Positions 7,218-17,600 of a stretch of DNA of 35,777 bases are shown here, piece by piece (within the stretch, counting starts at the first letter, position 1; every line of letters begins with the position of its first letter). Source of the DNA: Treponema sp. UBA1747 (GTDB lineage Bacteria; Spirochaetota; Spirochaetia; Treponematales; Treponemataceae). The notes under the pieces were generated by a model, which made no database searches, had not been told where the DNA came from, and worked only from the letters and a program-made list of their open reading frames with translations. The stretch is taken from assembly GCA_002315375.1 (NCBI GenBank), contig DCHR01000034.1, positions 1 to 35,777 of the forward strand, written 5' to 3'. The translations under genes were made by a program, and so were the position numbers.

Positions 7218-7931
7218 ATGACCCTTCAAAAACTCTACAGCTATACCCGTCAGTGCATAAACCAGTTCGACCTTATCCAGGACGGCGACAAAATCGCCAT
7301 CGGCATTTCCGGAGGCAAAGACTCTCTGGCCCTCCTCTACACCCTGGCCGGCCTGAGGAAATTCCTGCCACAGAAGTTCGAAATTGTTGCCATCACTGCT
7401 GATTTAGGATTCGGAGAGTTTGATTTGTCACAAATCCAGAAGCTTTGCGAAGAACTGGAAGTCGAATATCACATTCTGAAAACCGATATCGCCGATATTC
7501 TGTCCCAGAAAATCCAGAAAGGCACATACTGTGCCATGTGTGCAAAACTCCGCAAAGGTGCAATCAATAAACTTGCAAAAGAACAGGGCTGCAACAAAGT
7601 GGCCTATGCACATCATCAGGACGATATGATTGAAACCATGATGCTTTCTCTCATTTACGAAGGCCAGTTTTATACCTTCGGGCCCAAAACTTATTATAAA
7701 GAAGCAGATATCACAGTTATCCGCCCTCTCATAAATATTCCGGAAAAACAGATTATCGGCTTCAGAAACAAATACAACCTTCCCTGCGTAAAGAATCCCT
7801 GTCCTCATGACGGCGTTACACGTCGGGAATACATCAAAAAACTTATCGCTCAAATCAGCCGTGAAAATCCTGGTGTCAAAACCAAAATGTACAATGCCAT
7901 TCTCAAAGACAAAATTTATGAATGGGATTAA
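7218..7931 (+). CDS. ttcA: TtcA-like tRNA 2-thiolation PP-loop ATPase
   Basis: 237 residues from the ATG at 7218; an upstream in-frame ATG at 7152 lies inside the giant inverted repeat and would add a non-conserved 22-residue extension. The N-terminal PP-loop SGGKDS (31-36) binds and adenylates the tRNA base. CAMC (105-108) plus a later cysteine (Cys195 in NPCPHDG, or Cys190) fit the [4Fe-4S] ligands of TtcA, which thiolates C32. AHHQDDMIET near 131 is the usual second motif. It is shorter than E. coli TtcA (about 311) but typical of compact homologues. The alternative, a TilS-type lysidine synthetase, is disfavoured by the cysteines. No SD is visible. Confidence 0.82.
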   Translation: MTLQKLYSYTRQCINQFDLIQDGDKIAIGISGGKDSLALLYTLAGLRKFLPQKFEIVAITADLGFGEFDLSQIQKLCEELEVEYHILKTDIADILSQKIQKGTYCAMCAKLRKGAINKLAKEQGCNKVAYAHHQDDMIETMMLSLIYEGQFYTFGPKTYYKEADITVIRPLINIPEKQIIGFRNKYNLPCVKNPCPHDGVTRREYIKKLIAQISRENPGVKTKMYNAILKDKIYEWD

Positions 7932-7948
7932 TTTTCCTGAGAAAAACT

Positions 7949-7992
7949 AAATCTCTATAATGTTGTAAAATACAAAATCTCTAAAATCTCTA
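7949..7992 (+). repeat. three direct copies of AAATCTCTA
   Basis: AAATCTCTA occurs at 7949-7957, 7975-7983 and 7984-7992, the last two abutting, upstream of the promoter of the giant surface operon. They could be a binding-site array, or chance in AT-rich DNA. Confidence 0.4.
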
Positions 7993-8051
7993 AAATTTGA
8001 TTTTTCTTCAATTAAATGTTAAACTTTTATATAGAAAAGACTTTTAAAGTA

Positions 8052-8079
8052 TTGCCAATAAAAAAGTAGAGTTTATCAT
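8052..8079 (+). promoter_or_regulatory. putative promoter of the lectin/giant-repeat operon
   Basis: TTGCCA (8052-8057), 16-bp spacer, TATCAT (8074-8079). It would give a leader of about 20 nt that contains the SD GGAGG (8095-8099) eight bases before the ATG at 8108. Confidence 0.4.
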
Positions 8080-8107
8080 TTTGAGTTTTGATTTGGAGGC
8101 AGTAACA

Positions 8108-11100
8108 ATGAAAAGAGTTTCTTTTTTAATTTTTAGTGCGTTTATTTCTTTTGCAAATTTAACTTCCTGTAAATTTTTTAGTACCTCAAGTTATTCTAAA
8201 AATAAAGAAACAAAAAAAACAGTTTATATTTCTCTTGCTGCAGAAAACTTCCGTACAGCCCTTCCTGAAGTTAACTGGGAAGAGGAATGGCCGAACCTGA
8301 CTTATTCCCTTACAGCAATAAAGAACCCCGGTGAATCCACAGAAGAAGCTCCTGCAACTATTTTCACAGGACGCAGCTATGAAAACCTGATTGATCCGAA
8401 TAAAGGAATCGAACTGGAAGTTGCCAATTACAGATTCATTCTGGACGCATACAGAGGAACAGAAAAATCCCTGACAGGTGTAACTACAATGAACCTTTCA
8501 TCAGGTAACTCAAGTCTGTTTTTCCAAATGTATCCTGCATCAGAAACACAGGGAACAGTAAAAATTTCAATTACCTTCCCTCACGATGGAACTGTAAAAT
8601 CAGCCAAAGCTTTGCTGACGCATTCTTTTTCTGATTCCCCTTCAAACCTGAACACCGAAAATCTTACCATCAAAGTTTACAACGGACAGGATAAAGTTGT
8701 TTACACCAAAGAAAATGTAAATTCCAGTTCTGAACAGTATCTCCTTTTCTGGTTCTATGACGCAAACGGTGCCCTGGTTTATTCAGGAGCAGAAAGCATC
8801 ATCATCGTTGGCGGTTATACATCTTCTTCAACAATTACTCTTTCAAAAGACGACTGGCATTCTTACCTTTGTACAGTTTCACTTAAGAAGAATGATGCTC
8901 CATGGACAGGATCCGGAAAAACAGTTTCTCTTGTTGATGTTTCAGATTCGAACAAAACATACAAACTGAAAGATGTTTCCGGCGGTAATTTCCAGGCTTC
9001 TGTTGCCTTTGGCAGTTACTACATTTATGTAAACGGAAAAAATACAAATGTTGTTTTCGATTCTGTTGATGAAACTGCAACAGTTGATTATTACACAATT
9101 TCAAAAACCGGATCAGATGAATCATGTGAAAAAGGATGTGAATTAATTTTCGATACCAGTAAATACAATACCAACGGGGACACAATCATTATCCAGAAAG
9201 GAATGGATTTTGAATATTCTCTTTCCCTGAATCAGGATTACGAAATAGCAGCGGATTTCTCTGTAAGCCTCAACGGCATTGCCTATGAAGATTTCGCTTT
9301 CAATTCAAATCTGACCATCAGCCAGATTGAATCTGAACAGATTATTTCTGTTCACGGTATCAATCCTATCGTTTATCACATCACTTACTTTGATGGTGAC
9401 AAAGATCATCACAATTCAATTAAGCCAACTAAGACAACCGCATTTGCTTACTGGTGGAAATCAGAAAGTGAACTGTACACACCTCCTTCAGTCTTCACTG
9501 CAAATGAAGAAGTCTTCTTCCCTACAAACGGAAACCTCCGCAAAGACGACAGTTTCTTTGATGCATGGGTGGATGAAGACGGAAATGTTATTAAATCTTC
9601 AAAAAATCTTCATTCGGATATCACTCTTTATACAACCTGGAAGGAAGCACCTTCTGTTAATGAATTCACAAAAAAAATCTATGCAAACGGTGTAAATCTT
9701 TTAATCACAGGTGACACTCCATCCACAAGTGACAAGACATATATTTATGTTGACTTCAATGGTAACGGTTTAAAAGATGACGATGATGAAGAACTTTCGG
9801 TTATTTGTACAACCTCTTCAGATGACTTTACTGGTTACTCTATTTTTGCAGGAAACTCTTCAGGAACCTTTGTGCCTAAGTCAGACTTTACAGTAACAAT
9901 GACAGGCGGAAAAATTTCTTCGATTTACGGTCTGGATTCCAGAGATGTAAAATATCCAAGCCTGTCTATTCTGAACATAAGCGGTACTGCATATATCGGA
10001 AAAGTTAATTCAGAAGGATTAACTCAGACAACAACATCCAACAACAAGAAAATTATTACAGCAACTGATGTAACAGGTATCATGCTTGAAACCTTAAGTT
10101 TTGAACGTTTTAACATTATCGGTCAGATGGGTTCCGGCCCTTTAAGTACTGATTACGAAATCAATTGTGTAACACCATATGCTTACGACCCGGATGTTGA
10201 ACACATTATCGCCCAGATTGCCGACAGTAATTATGCTTCTTTCAACAACTTTACCTGCTGGACAATTCGAGATAAAGATGAAGAAGGAAATGATCTGGAA
10301 GAAGAAGCGATAACTTATACAAAAGCACTTCTTGCACAGAAAAACATCCTCCAGAACGGAATTAAAAAAACTCTGGTCAGAATGGCCAGTGATGGCGGTG
10401 TTTCTCTTCCAAAACCTGAAGAAGTTCTGTACGCAGAAATGACCGGAGAATTCTCACTGGGACAGGGAACTGTTTCAGAAAACTGTTCCGTATTTTCTAT
10501 CAGAGTTGAAAACGGAACATTCAGAGTAAACGAAAGAACAACCATTACAAACAACTTATCAGATACTGACAAAGCCGTTGAAAGCACATTGACCTATATG
10601 GCACAGCCAAACACTGAAGGCTATGTTGCAAAACCTTATGTTGAATCATTCTCCTATGGCCAGAACTATGTTTACATGCAGGTTCTTTCTTCGGGTAACC
10701 AGCTGACCTCTGACGATGCTTCAGACTTCCTTTCGCAGCTTTATTTCAAAAGAAGTGATCCTGAAGTAGCTATGAAGGTTTATGTAAATCTGGAAACTGT
10801 ACCTTCAGAATTTATTCAGGGAAACGGCGACATTCAGGGTGGCTCTGAATTCAAATATTTTGACGGAAGTTTCTACAAAAGAATTGAAGGCAAAATGGTT
10901 ATGCTCAGAAAAAGCAACAGCGATGGATACACCGTAACAAGAGAAGAATATTATGACCCGGATTTTGTAATTAAAGACGGCTATAAGTTTTTGACTGACA
11001 AAGGTATTATCTGGACTGATGCATACAAAGAAGCAAAGCAGCAGTCTTTTAACGGACTCAAAGGTTATCTGATTAACATTACTTCTGATGTTGAAAACTC

Positions 11101-11671
11101 TTATATCTATGATACTTTCTACAAATTATATCCGGACGCCTTGTCATGGACAGGAGGAACCCGTTATGAACCTTCTCAAACAATGACCGATTCTGAAACT
11201 GGAAAAACAGTACCAAATTATGATCTTGATACTCCCGTTTATAAATCAACATTGGGATCCACTTGGATCTGGTATTCCGGACCGGAAGCAGGACAAGTTT
11301 TCTGGAACAAAGCAACTTGCGCCAATGCTTCTGAAGCTAAGTCTGGAGTAGTTCCTGGAGTATATTACCACTGGAACAATTCAACATATCTCTTCTCAGA
11401 TTTATATAACTCAGATATTAATAATACAAATTTTCCATTGAGAGGAAATAAATCTTTAGAACCAAATGGCAATGAACCTGTAATGCAGTTTCTGGCCGGA
11501 AACCTTGCAGGCAAATACGTTGCAAATGGTTTCTGGAACAACGCCAACAATTCTTATTCTTACAGTGATTACAAAACAACCGGATACATTGTTGAGTTCA
11601 CTCCATATGAAACAAAATATGGCAGTCAGGTTGCAAACTATCAGGCGATCAAGGATTATGCCACATATTAA
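8108..11671 (+). CDS. surface lipoprotein with C-terminal C-type-lectin-like domain
   Basis: 1187 residues from the ATG with an ideal SD; the nine-codon in-frame extension to 8081 is rejected. Lipoprotein signal with lipobox LTSC (Cys21). The N-terminal 300 residues are beta-rich and unrecognised. About residues 420-515 resemble an InlB-B-like repeat (YHITYFDGDKD, FFDAWVDEDGNV, LYTTW). The C-terminal part (about 957-1165) has the order of C-type-lectin-like landmarks: WTDAYKEA helix, GYLINITSDVENSYI, SWTGG (Trp1014), WIWYSGPE, an EPN tripeptide (1118-1120), FWNN (1142-1145) and a terminal GYIVEF strand. EPN is the Ca2+/mannose-type motif in animal CTLDs; carbohydrate binding is inferred, not shown. 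It is the first gene of a three-gene operon, 14 bp before the next ATG. Confidence 0.75.
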   Translation: MKRVSFLIFSAFISFANLTSCKFFSTSSYSKNKETKKTVYISLAAENFRTALPEVNWEEEWPNLTYSLTAIKNPGESTEEAPATIFTGRSYENLIDPNKGIELEVANYRFILDAYRGTEKSLTGVTTMNLSSGNSSLFFQMYPASETQGTVKISITFPHDGTVKSAKALLTHSFSDSPSNLNTENLTIKVYNGQDKVVYTKENVNSSSEQYLLFWFYDANGALVYSGAESIIIVGGYTSSSTITLSKDDWHSYLCTVSLKKNDAPWTGSGKTVSLVDVSDSNKTYKLKDVSGGNFQASVAFGSYYIYVNGKNTNVVFDSVDETATVDYYTISKTGSDESCEKGCELIFDTSKYNTNGDTIIIQKGMDFEYSLSLNQDYEIAADFSVSLNGIAYEDFAFNSNLTISQIESEQIISVHGINPIVYHITYFDGDKDHHNSIKPTKTTAFAYWWKSESELYTPPSVFTANEEVFFPTNGNLRKDDSFFDAWVDEDGNVIKSSKNLHSDITLYTTWKEAPSVNEFTKKIYANGVNLLITGDTPSTSDKTYIYVDFNGNGLKDDDDEELSVICTTSSDDFTGYSIFAGNSSGTFVPKSDFTVTMTGGKISSIYGLDSRDVKYPSLSILNISGTAYIGKVNSEGLTQTTTSNNKKIITATDVTGIMLETLSFERFNIIGQMGSGPLSTDYEINCVTPYAYDPDVEHIIAQIADSNYASFNNFTCWTIRDKDEEGNDLEEEAITYTKALLAQKNILQNGIKKTLVRMASDGGVSLPKPEEVLYAEMTGEFSLGQGTVSENCSVFSIRVENGTFRVNERTTITNNLSDTDKAVESTLTYMAQPNTEGYVAKPYVESFSYGQNYVYMQVLSSGNQLTSDDASDFLSQLYFKRSDPEVAMKVYVNLETVPSEFIQGNGDIQGGSEFKYFDGSFYKRIEGKMVMLRKSNSDGYTVTREEYYDPDFVIKDGYKFLTDKGIIWTDAYKEAKQQSFNGLKGYLINITSDVENSYIYDTFYKLYPDALSWTGGTRYEPSQTMTDSETGKTVPNYDLDTPVYKSTLGSTWIWYSGPEAGQVFWNKATCANASEAKSGVVPGVYYHWNNSTYLFSDLYNSDINNTNFPLRGNKSLEPNGNEPVMQFLAGNLAGKYVANGFWNNANNSYSYSDYKTTGYIVEFTPYETKYGSQVANYQAIKDYATY

Positions 11672-11685
11672 TTAAGGAGGTTACT

Positions 11686-14600
11686 ATGAAACGAACTAAA
11701 TTCTTTACATCCATCATCTCTGCAGCATGTCTTTCATTAACAGCCTGCTCTGCTTTTATAAGTGATATAAACAAGCTCACATATGAAACTGAATACACAG
11801 TAAAACATTTTTTTGAACAGGCGGCTGAATACAATGCCGAAGGCCTTCAGACAAACCTTAACTCAGACGGCTCTCTTGTTTACAAAATTAACGATGATTA
11901 TACAGAAACCAAAAAGGCAAACAGCGGAGATCAGACCAAAGCCGCAGCAAAACTTGTGGACGGTTTCACTTCCCAGCCGGTAACTCAGGCTGAAGTAAAA
12001 AAAGACGGATCAACAGAAATCACGATTTTTTACAAACGAAACAGCTACACTGTAAACTTCAACACAAAAGGCGGTGCCTGGGACTACCTGATTCCAGAAG
12101 ACAATCCTTCTGCAACAACAAACACTGACGGAAGCATTAAATACTTCACAAGAAAATACGGTTCGGCAATGCCTGAACCTGATACATCACGTCTGGGAAA
12201 ACGCTTCAGTAATTTTACAGGATGGACTCAAAATACCGGTGCCAGTGATTCAGATGAAAATCCTGTAATAGGTCTTCCTGAAAAAATCGGCGCACAGAAC
12301 TACGACTTCTATGCTGTATGGGAAAACAACGGTGGAACTCCCTGGAAAGTTTCCTACCTCTTTGAAAGTCCGGACAGCACAGACTCCGCAGACTACGAAC
12401 ACTATCAGTCTCAGACTTTTGCTCCAGATGAAGAACACCGTGCTGATCCTTACGAAATGACAAACGTTCGTTTCGAAACTGAAGAAAATACTGACTACGT
12501 TATTGCAAAAACCTTTGAAGGATTCTCTCTTGCCAAAGACATTCAGCAGCAGAGCGTTAAACCTGACGGGTCAACTGTTGTAAATGTTTATTTCAAACGC
12601 AGCGAATATTCCATCATTCTCAATCCCGGTAAAAACAAAACTGACGATGCCTGCTGGAATTACCAGAATTACAAATACAACTCAGTTGAAAAAGACCTGA
12701 GTCCAAAAATCATTTCTGCAAAATACGGTGCAGCAATCGACTGGGATAAATATGATCTTTCAGACGCCGGTGTAAAATCCTGCGAGTTCAACGGATGGAT
12801 TTATTCTGATTCAAGCAAGGGAAATGAAATCCTTTCTTTACCTGAAACAATGCCATTAGGCGGTGAAGGTTTCACAGCAACCTGGAAAGAACTGACAGTA
12901 AAATATAATGTTCAGCACCTCTTTGAAAAAACAGGAAGCAAAGACAGTTCCCTCGAAGAAAATTTCGAAGCTAAAGATTCTTTTGAAACCGAAGAAAAAG
13001 AAGGTCTCTTTGAAACTCTGACAGAAGCAGTTGCCCTGAACAGTGAAGATACTCCTGGATTCACAGCTGTTCCTGTTACACAGAAAGAAATTGAAAAAGC
13101 ACAGACAGACGAAAACGGAGACCCTGTTTATACAACAGTAAAAGTTTTCTATACAAGAAACTCAACTACAATTACTCTGGATATCGGTTGCCCTGAAAAT
13201 CCGACAGAAGAGGACATCGCCTGCTGGAACTATTCTCAGTGGAAAACCAACAAATCTTCTATCACTCCTGATACTATAAACAAAACTTTCACAGGTAAAT
13301 TTGAAGAAAGATTCGATCCTGCTGACCAGCTTGCATCCAGCGGAAAGAAAAGCAGCGCAATCAAAAAATGGCTGGTAAAAGATGCTGACACTTCAAAAAG
13401 AAAACAGGTTTATCTTGATTCTCTCCCTGCTACCTTCCCTGCTGCAGACACAACCTATGTTGCCGTCTGGGGAAAAACAGACAAAGCAAATTATACAGTT
13501 CACTGCTGGTTTGAAAAAACAAACAGTGTTGATTCTTCCGTTTATACTGAAGAAAACTACGAATACAACAGCGCCCTGGATCAGACAATTCAGGGTTACC
13601 CTGAGGCAACAACTGAAGCCGTTGCAGAATCTGTTGAAGGTTTCACAGCATGCCCAGTCATCCAGAAAGAAATTGTCTCTTCCGGAACAACAGTTGTTGA
13701 TATCTATTACACAAGAAATGTAGTTTCTGTAACACTGGATATCAGTTCAGAAAACGATGCAACAAATCCTGCCTGCTGGAATTATGCCGAATGGAAAGCA
13801 GACCAGGACTTCACAATTCCCGATACTGAAGCAAAAATCTTTACAGGAAAATACGGAACAAAGCTTGATGTTTCAGCTGCCGTCAGAAATGCAGGAAAAC
13901 TCAGCCACTATATTTCAGGATGGAATTCAGAACTTCCTGAAACTTTCCCTTCAGCCGATGCAACTTTCACAGCAGTATGGACCGAAAGAGAAAATGTTTC
14001 CTACACAGTAAATCACTGGTTCGAAAAACTGGGCTCTTCAATCAACCCTGCTGAAGAAAACGAAACAAATTACGCACTGGACGAAAGCAAGACTGAAACA
14101 ATGCAGGGTAAACCTGAAACCTTCACAGCAGGCGAAGAAAATCTTGTTGAAGGATTCTCAGCAAATCCAATCACTCAGAAAGAAATTGCACTGGATGGTT
14201 CTACAGTTGTTGATATTTATTACACAAGAAATCTCATCGCCGTTACTCTGGATTTAGGTTCTGACAGTGGAAGTACTCCTTGCTGGAATTACGCAGCATG
14301 GAAAGCTGATCCCGAAAATGTTGAACCTGATACAACCCAAAAAACTTTGAGAGGAAAATTCGGAAGCGACTTAATCACCAGTACAATCCTTTCAACTGCC
14401 GGAAAGAAAAGTTCTTCACTTGAAAAATGGCAGATTGGAAACATTGATGGAAATTACACAGAAACTCTTCCAGATAAATTCCCGGATTCAAACATTACCT
14501 TCACTGCAATCTGGAATGAAATGCCTGATGCAATCTATACAGTAAAACACTGGTTCGAAAAACTGGGCGAAGGAATCGATGCTTCTGCAGAAAATGAATC

Positions 14601-17600
14601 AAATTATTCTGTTGATAATTCAATGACAGAAACTCTGTCTGGAAAACCTGAAGATGCAACTGCCGCTTCTGCAAATGAAGTTTCAGGTTTTACAGTAAAG
14701 CCATTCTCCCAGGAAGAAATCCTTTCATCAGGTGAAACTGTTGTAGATATTTACTATACACGCAATGAAATCACAGTAACTCTTAAAATCGATTCAGCAG
14801 AAAATGCTGATACAGAAAACCGTGCCTGCTGGAACTACTCACAATGGAAAAGCAACAAAGCTGGAATTCCTCAGGACACTGCAGACAAAGTTCTTACAGG
14901 AAAATTCGGTTCAATTCTGGACACTTCTTCTGTCATCCTTGATGCCGGAAAGAAAAGTTCTGCCCTGGAAAAATGGCATACTGGAACAGGATTCATCACT
15001 TCCCTTCCTGAAACTTTCCCATCATCAGATACAACCTACACTGCTGTCTGGAACAATAAAGCAAATGTAAACTACACAGTAAAACACTGGTTCGAAAAAA
15101 CCGGTGCTGCAATTAATCCTTCTCTTGAAAATGAAGACAACTACTCTGTTGATGATTCTTTGACAGATTCCCTGTCAGGAAAACCGGAAGCAACAACTGC
15201 AGCCCTCGCTAAAGTTGTGGCAGGTTTCACAGCACGTCCAATCACACAGGAAGAAATCCTTCCTTCGGGCGAAACTGTTGTTGATGTTTTCTACGCCAGA
15301 AATCAAATTACTGTTACTCTTTATATTGAAGACCCTGCTTACGAAGGATCAAATAAGGCCTGCTGGAACTACGCACAGTGGAAGAATGACAAAACTCACG
15401 TAACTCCTGACAGGGCTGCAAAAACTTTCACAGGTAAATTCGAAGAAAGATTTGATGCAACTGCACAGCTTGCTCCTAGTGGAAAACAGAGCAGTGGTAT
15501 CAGTAAATGGCAGGTTACAGGTTCTTCTTCTTCCGCTCAGGATTCTGTTTATATCGAAACCCTTCCGGGAACTTTCCCTGCAACAGACACGACTTACACC
15601 GCAGTCTGGGCTGAAATGGACAAAGTCAATTACACTGTTCACTGCTGGTTTGAAAAAACTGACATTGCCGACGCAACAGAACAGAATGATACAAACTACG
15701 AACTGAAAGAAGAATACAATAGAACTTCCCAGGGGCTTCCTGAAGGAACCACTTCTGTAACTGCAGAAACAGTAACAGGTTTCACAGCAAGTCCAATCAC
15801 ACAGAAGGAAATTGTTTCTTCGGGTACAACAGTCGTAGATGTTTACTACACAAGAAATCCTGTTTCGATTATTATGAACCCAGGTCTTTCTTCAGCCGAT
15901 GCTCCTGCCTGCTGGAACTACGCAGCATGGAAAAACGGAACTGAAAGTGCTGATACAGGTTCAAAAACTATTGCAGGAAAATTCGGCAACAGCTTCAAAG
16001 CTTCAAGCCTGGTTGCTTCTCTTGGAAAGAAAAGTTCTGACCTTGAAAAATGGCAGACAGGAAGCGAATACGTAACTTCCCTTCCAGAAAAATTTCCTCT
16101 GTCAGATGTTACTTACACAGCAATCTGGACAGACAAAACTTCTGTAAACTACACAGTAAAACACTGGTTCGAAAAACTGGGAGATTCAATCGATCCTTCA
16201 GTAGAATCTGAAGACAACTATGTTCTGGATGGAAGCCGCACAGTAACTTTAAGCGGAAAACCTGAAACAACAACAGCAGCATCTGCTGTAAACAATATTC
16301 CAGGTTTCACTGCACGTCCATTCAATCAGGTTGAAATCCTTCCAGAAGAAACTGTTGTAAATATTTATTACTCAAGAAATGAAATCACCATTACCCTGAA
16401 CATCGAAGAAGCAGGAGCAGCTGGTGACGACAGGGCCTGCTGGAACTATGCAGCATGGAAAGCAGACAAGGCTCACGTAACAGCTGACGTTGCACCAAAA
16501 ACCTTCACAGGAAAATACGGCGCTGCACTGAATACAACAGGTGTTGTAAGCGGTGCCGGAAAGAAAAGCTCAAGGCTTGAAAAATGGCAGACAGGAAGTG
16601 CTTCTACAGTTTCTCTTCCTAACACTTATCCTGCAGGCAGCACTGAATACACAGCTGTTTGGGTAAATGTCGATTCAGTTGATTACACAGTACAACACTG
16701 GTTCGAAAAAACCGGAGATTCTATCAACCCGTCTGTAGAAACTCCAGAAAACTATTTTGTGAATAATTCAATGACAGAAACAAAACAGGGCTTACCAGAA
16801 GGAACGACAGCTGCCGAATCAAAGATTGTTGCAGGCTTTACAGCCAGTCCAATCACACAGGCCGAGATCAATTCTTCAGGAACAACTGTTGTAAATGTTT
16901 ACTACACAAGAAACGAAATCACAATTACTCTGAACATCGAAGAAACCGGATCAGCCGGTGAAAACAAAGCCTGCTGGAACTACGCTGCATGGAAAGCTGA
17001 CAAAGCAAACATAACAGCTGACGTTACACCAAAAACCTTCACAGGAAAATATGGCACTACACTGAACACAGCAAGTGTTATAAGCGGTGCAGGTAAGAAG
17101 AGCCACTCTATTTCAACATGGAATGACGGAAATGCTAATGGCCCTGTCCCTGCAACATTCCCTGCAGAAGACACAACATACACTGCTGTCTGGGAAGAAA
17201 GAACAAACGTAAATTACACAGTAAAACACTGGTTTGAAAAGGAATCTTCTATCGACCCTGAAACTGAAAGCGAAGCAAACTATGTTCTGGATGGAAGCCG
17301 CACAGTAACTTTAAGTGGAAAACCTGAAACTACAACAGCAGCATCTGCTGTAAACAATATTCCAGGTTTCACTGCACGTCCATTCAATCAGGTTGAAATC
17401 CTTCCAGAAGAAACTGTTGTAAATATTTATTACTCAAGAAATGAAATCACCATTACCCTGAACATCGAAGAAGCAGGTGCAGCTGGTGACGACAGGGCCT
17501 GCTGGAACTATGCAGCATGGAAAGCAGACAAAGCTCACGTTACTCCTGATGTTGCACCAAAAACTTTCACAGGAAAATATGGAACAACACTGAACACTGA

